Below, in pieces: positions 42,351-50,709 of a stretch of 64,000 nt of DNA. The stretch is from Solibacillus cecembensis (GTDB taxonomy: Bacteria; Bacillota; Bacilli; Bacillales_A; Planococcaceae), in contig NZ_LMBZ01000001.1 in assembly GCF_001439635.1 (NCBI RefSeq), positions 186,001-250,000 on the forward strand, in the 5' to 3' direction. The position numbers and the translations under genes are program-made. The first letter of the stretch is position 1; every line of letters starts with the position of its first letter. Under the pieces are notes generated by a model that did no database searches, had not been told where the DNA came from, and was given only the letters and a program-made list of their open reading frames with translations.

Positions 42351-43565
42351 ATGGATTTAATGAAAAAATCACTTGAAATGCACGAACACTATGGAGGGAA
42401 GATGGAAATTCGTTCGAAGGTTCCTCTTCAAGATAAATATGACTTGAGCTTAGCTTACTCACCTGGAGTTGCGGCACCTTGCTTAGAAATAGAGAAAAAC
42501 CCATCAGCTGTGTATGACTATACGATGAAAGGCAATTTAGTTGCCATTGTGACGGATGGAACAGCGGTATTAGGGCTAGGTGATATTGGACCTGAGGCAG
42601 CATTACCTGTAATGGAAGGGAAGGCGTTATTATTAAAGCGTTTTGCCAATGTAGATGCGGTTCCAGTATGCTTAGCAACGAAGAATGTCGATGAAATTGT
42701 GCAAATAGTCAAGGCAATTTCACCTACATATGGTGGGATTAATTTAGAGGATATTTCGGCACCACGTTGCTTTGAAATTGAGGATCGTTTACGTGCAGAA
42801 TGCAATATCCCTGTGTTCCATGATGATCAACATGGTACGGCCATTGTAGTAGGGGCTGGGTTGATTAATGCGGTAAAACTTGTGAAGAAAAATGTGAAAG
42901 ATATGAAAGTGGTTATTAATGGTGCAGGCGCAGCAGGCATTGCCATTTTACGTATTTTAATTCAAATGGGTTATACGAATGTCATCATATGTGATACAAA
43001 AGGCATCATTTATGAGGGCCGCAAAGAGGGAATGAACCCGATAAAAGACCAAGTAGCGAATTTATCAAACCCGTATCAATTACGTGGGAGCTTAAGTGAT
43101 GCATTAGTCGGAGCGGATGTATTTATCGGTGTATCAGTAGCTGATATTTTGACAGAGGCAAATATTCAATCAATGGCCACTGATCCAATTATTTTTGCTA
43201 TGGCGAACCCTAATCCAGAAGTAACACCAGAAAATGCAAAAAAATGGGGCGCTCGCATTATTGGAACAGGACGCTCGGATCATGCGAATCAAATTAATAA
43301 TATGTTAGCATTCCCAGGAATTTTCCGTGGTGCATTAGACGTTCGTGCGACAGATATTAATGAAACGATGAAGTTGGCAGCGGTAGAAGCGATTGCCTCG
43401 TTAGTAACGGACGAAGAACTTAACGAAGACTTTATCGTGCCAAGCTCTATGGATGAGAGAGTGGCTGGTGTCGTTGCCAAAGCAGTTGGTTCAGCTGCAA
43501 TTGAATCGGGTGTATCCGTTTTATTCCAACAGCCGGATGTCGTTAAACAAACGCTCGTAATTTAA
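42351..43565 (+). CDS. Malic enzyme, short (about 400-residue) type
   Basis: A 404-residue oxidative malate decarboxylase yielding pyruvate, CO2 and NAD(P)H. Visible are AYSPGVAAPCLEI, the metal-binding EDISAPRCFEIE and FHDDQHGTA, and the Rossmann GAGAAGIAI near residue 190. Length and motifs resemble B. subtilis YtsJ, which prefers NADP; cofactor preference is not provable here. ATG 42351 follows GAAAGG; the longer frame from 42273 would begin upstream of the promoter and is rejected. Confidence 0.9.
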   Translation: MDLMKKSLEMHEHYGGKMEIRSKVPLQDKYDLSLAYSPGVAAPCLEIEKNPSAVYDYTMKGNLVAIVTDGTAVLGLGDIGPEAALPVMEGKALLLKRFANVDAVPVCLATKNVDEIVQIVKAISPTYGGINLEDISAPRCFEIEDRLRAECNIPVFHDDQHGTAIVVGAGLINAVKLVKKNVKDMKVVINGAGAAGIAILRILIQMGYTNVIICDTKGIIYEGRKEGMNPIKDQVANLSNPYQLRGSLSDALVGADVFIGVSVADILTEANIQSMATDPIIFAMANPNPEVTPENAKKWGARIIGTGRSDHANQINNMLAFPGIFRGALDVRATDINETMKLAAVEAIASLVTDEELNEDFIVPSSMDERVAGVVAKAVGSAAIESGVSVLFQQPDVVKQTLVI

Positions 43566-43571
43566 GGAAAC

Positions 43572-43619
43572 AAAAGAGCATTACACAACGTAAAAAAATA
43601 CGGAGTGCAATGCTCTTTT
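43572..43619 (+). terminator. Bidirectional terminator between malic enzyme and pepF
   Basis: AAAAGAGCATT at 43572-43582 pairs with AATGCTCTTTT at 43609-43619; T or A tracts serve both strands. Confidence 0.8.
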
Positions 43620-43623
43620 AATT

Positions 43624-45429
43624 TTATGAAAGAACCATTTCTTCTGTCAATTGCTCTAATTGTGTGATCATCTCACCGATAAATGCAATCGTATCAAGCA
43701 ACGGCTTTTCTGTTGTAATATCGACACCTGCCATTTTTGCAAGCTCAACTGGTGATTTTGTACCACCTGATTTTAATACTTCAATCCAATCCGCCACGGC
43801 ATTTTCATCACCATCCAAAATGCGTTGTGACACTTGTGTAGAAATTGTTAAACCAGCTGAGTACGTGTATGGATAAAGCCCCATATAGTAATGAGGTTGG
43901 CGCATCCAAGTTAACTCAGCACCATCATTTACCTCGACTGTATCTCCCCAGAATTGCTCCAATACTTCACGCTTCAATTCGTTTAATTTTGGTGCATTCA
44001 CATTTCCACCTGCATCAATTATTTCATACACTTTACGCTGGTATGCTGCCTCTAGTAAATGCGTAACGAAATTATGATAATACGTGCGGCTAATAATTGT
44101 TGAAATGACCCAACGTTTAAAGCGAGGATCCGTAGAATTTTTTAATAAATGGTTCGCCATTAGCATTTCATTCATCGTTGAAGGTGCTTCGATGAAATAT
44201 AAAGAAGGACGAGCATTAAAAATGTTTTGCGCTTCATTTGATAAATAGAAGTGCCCTGCATGGCCAAGTTCGTGGGCAAGGACAAACACTTCATTCATGC
44301 GACTCGTCCATGAAATTAAAACGTAAGGATGCACGCCATAAGGACTTGAGCAAAAGGCACCCGTTGATTTACCAGCATTTTGAGCGAAGTCAATCCAGCG
44401 CTCATCAAATGAACGGTCCAACATTTTGCCGTAATCCTCGCCCATGACAGCTAAGCCTTCCTTCATATATTGGCGCGATTGTTCCACTGTAATTTTCGGC
44501 TCAAATGATGGATCTAAAGAAATTTTTAAATCCGCAAACGTCATTTTTTCAAGTTCATGTGTTTTTTGTAAAAGCTTTGCATAACGTCGCATATGTGGCG
44601 CGAGTTCATTCATAATTAAATCAATTTGACGGTCATATAGTGTACGATCAACCTCTTGTGATTGAAGTAATGAATCAAAAATTGTAGGATAGCCGCGTAA
44701 ATCAGATTTCGTTTTCTCCATTTTTAAATGGGTATTATATGTTTTGGCTGTTGTATGTTGATAGTCACTTAATTTCTTATAGAATGCATCAAATGCAGCG
44801 CGGCGTTTTGCTGGATCTGCTTCTAGCTCCCAGTCTCCTTCAAATGAATTGTAGCTCAGTGGGAATTGTTCACCGTCTACTTCGAATTGAGGAAAGTTCA
44901 TATCAACTAGCTTCGTCGTATTGTAAAGCTCATATGGTGCACTAAATGACGCGCCAAATGCGGCTAACGCTTTTTCAGCTTCGGGATGTAATTGATAAGG
45001 CTTTTGAATAAGTAGCTTTTCGATATAATTTGCAACAGCTGGATTTAATACTTGCGCTTCTTTTAAAATAGCTTCATCTAACGCGAGTAAATCACTTTTT
45101 ACGAATGATAGCTTTGTCGCAATCGTAGCGGCAAGTTGCCCAACTTTTGCAGCACGCATTTGATGGTCGGAGTTTGTTTGCTCCCCGCTTAGTAAAAGGT
45201 TCGCATATGTCCCAATCTTCACTAATTTTTCATTAATCGTTTCATTTGTTGCAAGGGCCTTCACAACACTTTGTGCATTCGTAATGTTACCTGTTAATGC
45301 AGTAACGACTTGATGCACATACATTTCAACCTCGATAATTGCATTTTCAAAAGCTTGTTCACTGTTAAAGATATCTTCTAAATTCCAAGTTTCATCAATA
45401 GCTACTTCATTACGTTGAATCATTGACAT
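43624..45429 (-). CDS. pepF: Oligoendopeptidase F
   Basis: A 601-residue M3 family zinc peptidase that cleaves short peptides in the cytoplasm. HELGH with following AGH lies near residues 383-390, and the third zinc ligand is likely the Glu in FIEAPSTMNEMLM downstream. GAWKDTV-like family end motifs are replaced by WGDTVEVNDGAELTW-type residues typical of PepF. ATG 45429 follows AGGAGGG. Single gene. Confidence 0.94.
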   Translation of the reverse strand: MSMIQRNEVAIDETWNLEDIFNSEQAFENAIIEVEMYVHQVVTALTGNITNAQSVVKALATNETINEKLVKIGTYANLLLSGEQTNSDHQMRAAKVGQLAATIATKLSFVKSDLLALDEAILKEAQVLNPAVANYIEKLLIQKPYQLHPEAEKALAAFGASFSAPYELYNTTKLVDMNFPQFEVDGEQFPLSYNSFEGDWELEADPAKRRAAFDAFYKKLSDYQHTTAKTYNTHLKMEKTKSDLRGYPTIFDSLLQSQEVDRTLYDRQIDLIMNELAPHMRRYAKLLQKTHELEKMTFADLKISLDPSFEPKITVEQSRQYMKEGLAVMGEDYGKMLDRSFDERWIDFAQNAGKSTGAFCSSPYGVHPYVLISWTSRMNEVFVLAHELGHAGHFYLSNEAQNIFNARPSLYFIEAPSTMNEMLMANHLLKNSTDPRFKRWVISTIISRTYYHNFVTHLLEAAYQRKVYEIIDAGGNVNAPKLNELKREVLEQFWGDTVEVNDGAELTWMRQPHYYMGLYPYTYSAGLTISTQVSQRILDGDENAVADWIEVLKSGGTKSPVELAKMAGVDITTEKPLLDTIAFIGEMITQLEQLTEEMVLS

Positions 45430-45614
45430 AAGTAATTCCCTCCTATATTCCGATGTTCGAAGTAAATAATAACATATTTCTGAATATTTTGGAAGATGGT
45501 GTTTTTGGGAAAAGAGAAAAAGGAATAGAAGTATGTATTCGCAAAAAATTGTCCATAACTTGGGTATTATTTGATACGATATGAAGAAATAAGTTAGATG
45601 AAACGAGTGATCTT

Positions 45615-46469
45615 ATGGAGAAAATCGAGAATTGTAGCCTTATATTAGAGGGCGGGACATTTCGTACGGTGTATACTGCGGGTATTTTAGATGCCCTAAT
45701 GAAAGAAGAAATTCATATGCCTTATATTGCAGCGATTTCAGCGGGTGCGATTAATGCGGTGTCGTATATGTCCAACCAGCCGGAGCGTACTTTGCGTGTA
45801 TTGACGAAGTATCGTAAGGACCCTCGTTATATGGGGATACGCAATTTTTTAAAGGAAAAAAGTATTTTTGGATTGGATTTTTCTTATAATGTTGTGCCAA
45901 ATGAACTGGAGATTTTCGATTGGGATGCGTATTATCACTATCCTGGCGAGGCGGAATTTGGGGTAACGAATGCGTACACGGGAAAAGTAGAGTATAAAGA
46001 CGCATTCCAAATGACAAAAAGTTGCGATATTTTACAAGCAACTTGTGCGATTCCGGTACTGTTTCCAGAAATTAAAATCGGCAATGCCCCTTATTATGAT
46101 GGGGGATTGGCTGATCCAATTCCGATTAATCGCGCTATTGAAAAGGGATTCCACAAGCATTTAATTGTGCTAACGAGGGAGCCAGGTTATATAAAGGAAG
46201 CTTCGAAAACAAGTGATCTTACAATGAAGTTATTTAAAAAACGTTATCCAAGACTTGCGGCTGCGTTAAATAATAGGGTAGATCGTTACAATGAAACATT
46301 AAATCAACTTTCTGAAATCGAACAGCAGGGCAATGCCTTTATTTTCAAGCCGGATAATGCATTAAAAAGCTTTGAAAGTAAAGTTGACCAAATGAAGGCG
46401 AATTATGAAATGGGCTATGAGCAAGCGACGAAAAGAATGGATGAACTGAAGGGCTTTTTGGAGGTTTAA
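45615..46469 (+). CDS. Patatin-like phospholipase family protein
   Basis: A 284-residue cytoplasmic protein of the patatin/RssA family. The oxyanion loop reads LEGGTFRTVYTAG, the nucleophile elbow AAISAGAI (ISAG where G-x-S-x-G is usual), and the catalytic Asp is in YDGGLADPIP. The family hydrolyses acyl esters; the altered elbow may change or reduce activity. ATG 45615 follows a weak site. A shared terminator separates it from the convergent sip gene. Confidence 0.85.
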   Translation: MEKIENCSLILEGGTFRTVYTAGILDALMKEEIHMPYIAAISAGAINAVSYMSNQPERTLRVLTKYRKDPRYMGIRNFLKEKSIFGLDFSYNVVPNELEIFDWDAYYHYPGEAEFGVTNAYTGKVEYKDAFQMTKSCDILQATCAIPVLFPEIKIGNAPYYDGGLADPIPINRAIEKGFHKHLIVLTREPGYIKEASKTSDLTMKLFKKRYPRLAAALNNRVDRYNETLNQLSEIEQQGNAFIFKPDNALKSFESKVDQMKANYEMGYEQATKRMDELKGFLEV

Positions 46470-46476
46470 TGGGAAG

Positions 46477-46519
46477 AAGACTGTTCTAGGGGTAAAATTC
46501 TAGAACAGTCTTTTGCTTT
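46477..46519 (+). terminator. Bidirectional terminator after the patatin gene
   Basis: AAGACTGTTCTAG at 46477-46489 pairs with CTAGAACAGTCTT at 46500-46512, then TTGCTTTTT. Confidence 0.85.
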
Positions 46520-46526
46520 TTACTAA

Positions 46527-47090
46527 TTATTTTACAATCCCAATCTGCTCGAATGGGTAAAATCGAATGTTTGCTTTACCAATTACAGTATCCATCGAAA
46601 TTAATCCGACTGTTGGATGTCGACTATCCGTGCTATTAACCCGATTATCACCTAATACGAATAAATAGCCTTCAGGAATTGTTGGCACATTCGCTAAATC
46701 TTCAAGTGTAAAGTCCTGTGTCAAAGTACCGTACCCCATTAATTGTGCTTTATATGCATCTAAATAAGGCTCTTCATAAGGGTTACCATTTATGTACAAC
46801 ACATCATCTTTGTAAGCGATATGGTCACCAGGTAAGCCGATAACTCGTTTAATATAATTGGTCTCTTCGGTCGCGTTGAAAACAATGACATCGAAACGCT
46901 TTAAACCAGATATTTGTTTACCAATAATATTTACTACAACTCGATCCCCATCTTCATAGGTAGGCATCATAGATTCCCCGCTTACAAGGGTTGGTGTGAA
47001 AATAAAAGTACGAACAGCTATGACAAAAACAACTGCGACAACGATGGCTTTTAACCATTCTAGTAGTTCATTTTTTTCTTTTATCTGCAA
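46527..47090 (-). CDS. Type I signal peptidase
   Basis: A 187-residue membrane peptidase that removes signal peptides from exported proteins, similar to SipS/SipT. One N-terminal helix (about residues 12-32) precedes the catalytic Ser in SGESMMPTYEDGD and Lys in NYIKRVIGLPGD; box E is GDNRVNSTDSR. TTG 47090 is the start, eight bases after AAGGAGG. Transcribed singly between two terminators or spacers. Confidence 0.93.
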   Translation of the reverse strand: MQIKEKNELLEWLKAIVVAVVFVIAVRTFIFTPTLVSGESMMPTYEDGDRVVVNIIGKQISGLKRFDVIVFNATEETNYIKRVIGLPGDHIAYKDDVLYINGNPYEEPYLDAYKAQLMGYGTLTQDFTLEDLANVPTIPEGYLFVLGDNRVNSTDSRHPTVGLISMDTVIGKANIRFYPFEQIGIVK

Positions 47091-47139
47091 TGTTAATTCC
47101 TCCTTGTTCTTTCATTTTTCAATTAATAATCACGTCATA

Positions 47140-47883
47140 TTACTTGAAATACCATTTGAAAGCATTTGAATATAAAATTTTATCAGCGGCCTTTTCATCA
47201 AATAGTTGCTGAATCAATTCAATATCCGCCACTTCAAAAGGTCTTTTGGCTCTAGTTGATGGCAAATCTGTCCCGAACATTAGTGCATCAGGATTCGCTG
47301 AATAGATGGACTTCATGGCATTTTCTACATTTAATTCTACACGTCCAAAACCGGTTGCTTTTACGTGTATCCCTTTATCTACTAAATTCAACAAATGAGG
47401 TAGGCCTTCTTCAGACAAACCTAAATGGTCAATGGAAATAGCAGGTAGTTTTTCGATGGTTGATGCAATTTCAGGTAACTCTTTTGCATCAATATACAGC
47501 TCGCTATGCCACCCAACCAAATCATAAACTCTTCTTGCAAAGTAATCGAGCTTTGATAAATCCTCTGAGCCGCCTCGTTTAATATTAAATCGTAATGCTC
47601 TTACTCCATTATTATGTAAGTTTAAAATTTCATCATCCGTCACAGTAAAAGGTAATTGTGTGACCCCACAAAATGCAGGTCCCATTTGTTTAAGTGCCCT
47701 CAATAAATAACCTTGATCAAAACCTTGAAATGATCCAGATACAATCGCTCCACCTAATACATTCAAGTGAGCTGTTTCATGTTCATAATTTGTGACAACA
47801 TAGCTTGGTGGTGTATATCTTTGGTTCTCGATAATCGGAAAATCAAAATCAATAATGTGAAAATGTGCATCAAAAATTCTCAT
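47140..47883 (-). CDS. Amidohydrolase-fold metal-dependent hydrolase
   Basis: A 247-residue TIM-barrel protein with the N-terminal metal motif FDAHFHIIDF and a late GTDLPSTRA segment typical of the predicted hydrolase group that includes 2-pyrone-4,6-dicarboxylate lactonase relatives (COG3618-like) . An internal SIDHLG supplies another His. The substrate is unknown. ATG 47883 follows GGGAGG. The gene is next to sip but has no evident functional link. Confidence 0.75.
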   Translation of the reverse strand: MRIFDAHFHIIDFDFPIIENQRYTPPSYVVTNYEHETAHLNVLGGAIVSGSFQGFDQGYLLRALKQMGPAFCGVTQLPFTVTDDEILNLHNNGVRALRFNIKRGGSEDLSKLDYFARRVYDLVGWHSELYIDAKELPEIASTIEKLPAISIDHLGLSEEGLPHLLNLVDKGIHVKATGFGRVELNVENAMKSIYSANPDALMFGTDLPSTRAKRPFEVADIELIQQLFDEKAADKILYSNAFKWYFK

Positions 47884-47954
47884 CCTATTTCATCCTCCCT
47901 TTTCTTAAATATATCAGATAGATGGCGTTTCATGGAAATGAAAGTCTTAAAAAT

Positions 47955-48485
47955 CTAATTTCTTAAAATAAAAACATAAGATAAACATGCAACGGTATGA
48001 ATGCTGACTTCTGGATTAATGATGTTAATTGTATACCTCTGAGGCGGAATCATTTTATCGTATTGAATTGTAGCTACTAATTGAGCTGCATCATTATGTA
48101 TTTTAATTGTTTTATTTCCTAAATCCTTATTTATTTTATAAGATAGGTCATTTATCAAAAGTTCATATTCCGGATGCGTCTTAATCTTCGTTCGATCTAT
48201 CATTTTAAATGTACCTAACTCATTTGTTACATTCCAATTTAGTCGTACGAATTTAATAAAATCTTTCCATTTCACATTTTCTTCTACTTTGGCAACAATC
48301 ATTTTTGTCTTATCATGAGCTTTTACATTTACAATAAAATTCGATAAGAAAATGTCCAAGAAATAACTGAATTTACTATTAAAATAACGTTGAATTGATC
48401 CAACTTCTATATTATTTTCATCTAAAATCCTTATTTCTTTTGTAGATCGTTTCAAAACTGGACTAATAAAATGATAGTGTGTCAT
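47955..48485 (-). CDS. Tubby C-terminal-like (LURP-one-type) protein
   Basis: A 176-residue protein with alternating beta-strand pattern, including IRILDENNIEVGSIQRYF and FKMIDRTKIKTHPEYELLI, that resembles the tubby/LURP-one scramblase-like fold of small Bacillus proteins. No membrane helix is clear except a hydrophobic tail near the end. ATG 48485 follows AAAGGAG. The call is fold-level and tentative; function unknown. Confidence 0.5.
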   Translation of the reverse strand: MTHYHFISPVLKRSTKEIRILDENNIEVGSIQRYFNSKFSYFLDIFLSNFIVNVKAHDKTKMIVAKVEENVKWKDFIKFVRLNWNVTNELGTFKMIDRTKIKTHPEYELLINDLSYKINKDLGNKTIKIHNDAAQLVATIQYDKMIPPQRYTINIINPEVSIHTVACLSYVFILRN

Positions 48486-48741
48486 GGTTAATCTCCTTTG
48501 ATAGTAATATTAAAATAGGTTGACCGAAACGTTACATTATAAGAAAACCTTAATAATTAATATACGAACGATTGACTCTTTAGTTTCAAATTTGTTTTAT
48601 TGTTTTCCAATTCATCAAAAGAATTATTGTGCATAGTGAGTTGTATATGACGCCTTATAAAGGAGTAATCCCGATTAATTGTGTGACTATTCTAAAAGAT
48701 ACTATTATACTAAATTTAATAAAGAATAAGGAGAGATGAAT

Positions 48742-48795
48742 ATGAAAAGCACAACACTTACTTTCTACATCAAATCGGAGGGTATGTTAGCTTAA
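48742..48795 (+). CDS. Possible 17-codon leader peptide or 5' gene remnant
   Basis: ATG 48742 follows AAGGAGAG with good spacing and encodes MKSTTLTFYIKSEGMLA before a stop at the edge of repeat copy D. It could be a leader peptide of the MFS gene or the start of a gene broken by the repeat. The rest of 48486-48741 shows no gene. Confidence 0.25.
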   Translation: MKSTTLTFYIKSEGMLA

Positions 48796-48798
48796 TTA

Positions 48799-48977
48799 AA
48801 TTTGCTTCAGCTGAAGCAAATTAAAGCCCCGGCGGATGTCACAGATTTTTTAAGGAGGCCTGCGTGATGCAGGTCAGTTAGCCGTTGTCGCATGGACACG
48901 ACGAACTTAGGCTAACTTCCCCAACGAGCATGCTCGAAAAAATCTGGACGCAATTACGCCGAGGCATAATTGATTTT
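48799..48977 (+). repeat. Dispersed structured repeat, full copy D
   Basis: It opens with a 24-bp palindrome (48799-48822, centre CAGCTG), then AAGCCCCGGCGGATGTCACA and six T. The middle holds, on the complementary strand, arms AGTTAG/CTAACT around a GTCG/CGAC hairpin, and a CCTGC/GCAGG hairpin. The end is CGAGCATGCTCG, AAAAAATCTGG, then ACGCCGAGGCATAATTGATT. The two ends form an imperfect terminal inverted repeat (GCCCCGGCGG versus complement GCCTCGGCGT; both adjoin AGATTTTTT). No coding capacity is seen, so it is MITE- or REP-like. Confidence 0.75.
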
Positions 48978-49040
48978 TGTGAACTTATCTTCCGGTTTGA
49001 GCATCCAAATGGAACTGCTAAAAAATCGGAGGACAAAACA

Positions 49041-50225
49041 TTGAATATCAAAAATATTTACTACTTTACAACAAGTTCACGCGCATTCATCATCCAGATG
49101 GTATTTACGCTGAACGCGATTTATTATGTATCCCAAGCTGGGCTAAACCCTTTACAACTCGTCTTGGTAGGAACGATTATGGAACTTTCTATTTTATTAT
49201 TTGAAATACCAACAGGGTTAGTGGCGGACTTTTTCGGAAGAAAGAAGTCATTAGTCATTGGAACGTTCATTATAGGGGCTGCTCATTTGCTTGAAGGGAG
49301 CTTTCCGGAATTTTGGGCAATTGCGGTCGGTTCGGCATTGTGGGGGATTGGTTGGACGTTTATTAGTGGTGCGGAACAAGCGTGGATCGCAGACGAACTG
49401 GAAAACAAAAGTTTGGATCAAGTATTTCTTAAGGGGGCACAATACAGTTCGTTTGGTGCATTTACTGGAATTATTGTTAGTGTACTCATTGCTACTGTTT
49501 TTTCTGTACAAATAACCATTTTGATTGCGGGCTCATTGTTAGTTCTATTAGCAATCATTACACTTATGATTATGCCGGAATCGAAATTTGTGACGATTTC
49601 CCGAGAAAATCATTCTAATTTTAGACAGATACTGTTAGCTTTAAAGGGTGGCGTGTCACAAATAAAGGGGAATACAGTGTTAGTTGCGATTGCGGCTATC
49701 ACATTATTCTGGGGACTTGCTAGTGAAGGTTTTGACCGTTTATGGGGCGCACATTTTATTGAAAGTTTCAGTCTAGCAGAGGAAGACTCTATTTACTGGT
49801 TTGGATCCTTTTATGCCATTGCCTTTCTCCTGAATATTGCAGTGCTGAAAGTTGTCGAGATTAATATGAAAGCGCGCTATGCAACGATTTTGTTGCTGGC
49901 TAATAGTGTATTATCTTTCGCTATGCTGTTTTTCGCGTTTACTGGAAACTTTTTGATTGCGGTATTATTGTATTGGACAATTGCTACACTACGAAACATC
50001 AATTATCCATTAATGAGTGTGATGACAAACGAGCGATTGCAGTCACAAGGTAGGGCTACTGCAATTTCGATGTTCGGTCAGTTAGATGCGCTCGGACAGG
50101 TAGCTGGAGGTCCTCTTGTTGGGATCATTGCGCTATATACTTCGATTAATGGAGGTATTGCTTTTTCGGCAATTTTGATTATCCCTACGTTGTACTTTTT
50201 ATGGAAAATGCGGAAAGTAGCTTAA
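49041..50225 (+). CDS. MFS efflux transporter
   Basis: A 394-residue major facilitator with about twelve membrane helices. The loop 2-3 motif reads GLVADFFGRKKSLVIG near residues 55-70. Substrate is unknown; drug or metabolite export is typical. TTG 49041 is the start, seven bases after GGAGGA at 49028-49033. A longer in-frame extension back to TTG 48885 would translate repeat copy D and unrelated spacer and is rejected. It is followed by a strong terminator and the kynB remnant. Confidence 0.85.
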   Translation: MNIKNIYYFTTSSRAFIIQMVFTLNAIYYVSQAGLNPLQLVLVGTIMELSILLFEIPTGLVADFFGRKKSLVIGTFIIGAAHLLEGSFPEFWAIAVGSALWGIGWTFISGAEQAWIADELENKSLDQVFLKGAQYSSFGAFTGIIVSVLIATVFSVQITILIAGSLLVLLAIITLMIMPESKFVTISRENHSNFRQILLALKGGVSQIKGNTVLVAIAAITLFWGLASEGFDRLWGAHFIESFSLAEEDSIYWFGSFYAIAFLLNIAVLKVVEINMKARYATILLLANSVLSFAMLFFAFTGNFLIAVLLYWTIATLRNINYPLMSVMTNERLQSQGRATAISMFGQLDALGQVAGGPLVGIIALYTSINGGIAFSAILIIPTLYFLWKMRKVA

Positions 50226-50332
50226 AAAGTAGCGGTTTAACTAAAATTGTATAAGATGATTTTGATGATTTACTCGATGAAAGTTATTTTAGATGTGAAA
50301 ATTCGACTTTAGAAATAGCATAATAAATAAAA

Positions 50333-50375
50333 AAAGCGCAGTAATCCCTAATACTCGGGGTTACTGCGCTTTGTC
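50333..50375 (+). terminator. Terminator after the MFS gene, copy of the one at 54361
   Basis: AAAAGCGCAGTAA pairs with TTACTGCGCTTT. The sequence and following CATTATTATTTCC are nearly the same as at 54361-54418, showing shared origin. Confidence 0.85.
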
Positions 50376-50381
50376 ATTATT

Positions 50382-50541
50382 ATTTCCGGTAAATAGTTGA
50401 GTAAAGGTACATGTATTTTAAGGATAACTGTTCGTACGGGTGCTCTGCCTTGATAGAATACATGATGCGCGCTGACTTCTTTACTGTCTAATGGATTGTC
50501 AACACTTACTAACACGACGCTTGAGTAATATCAATCCACAT
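50382..50541 (-). pseudogene. Decayed kynB fragment
   Basis: This stretch aligns in order with parts of intact kynB (54420-55043): its 3' end (GATAAC-G-TCGTAC-GGTGCTC), a middle part (GTGCGC/GATGCGC, CTGTCTAA, GGATTGTCAACAC), and its start (GTAATATCAATCCACAT). At least two long internal stretches and shorter ones are deleted, leaving about 160 of 624 bases, so no product can be made. The associated terminator is also duplicated. Confidence 0.8.
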
Positions 50542-50557
50542 AACGAACCTCTAATTA

Positions 50558-50584
50558 AGTACGCCTCGGTGTAATTGATTTTTT
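50558..50584 (+). repeat. Dispersed repeat end fragment (copy E)
   Basis: TACGCCTCGG followed by TGTAATTGATTTTTT matches the terminal part of copy D or its complement (ACGCCGAGGCATAATTGATT). Only the end remains. Confidence 0.5.
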
Positions 50585-50642
50585 TAGGTCATTTTTCTAA
50601 ATGGGTTTTTATCAATGAATTTCTCTCAATTAAAAAATATTA

Positions 50643-50672
50643 TTTACAACTTAAAAAATAATGTGTTAACAT
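50643..50672 (+). promoter_or_regulatory. bio operon promoter
   Basis: TTTACA at 50643-50648 and TAACAT at 50667-50672, spaced 18, precede bioD. The -10 lies within the BirA operator. Confidence 0.5.
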
Positions 50673-50695
50673 AAAAAAAGATTAGGTTAACGTAA
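50662..50695 (+). promoter_or_regulatory. BirA operator
   Basis: Two GTTAAC half-sites (50665-50670 and 50686-50691) are separated by 15 bases, with T/A-rich flanks, matching the Bacillota BirA operator. Biotinyl-AMP-bound BirA would block transcription of bioDAYB. Confidence 0.85.
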
Positions 50696-50709
50696 AAGGG
50701 GGGAGAACA

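Noticed and set aside
48772..49032. AAATCGGAGG on both sides of repeat D as a target-site duplication
   Set aside because: The two copies do not adjoin the element ends (about 17 and 45 bases away), so they are not a normal duplication scar.
48885..49040. N-terminal extension of the MFS transporter
   Set aside because: It translates repeat copy D and spacer; the strong ribosome site before TTG 49041 gives the normal MFS length.
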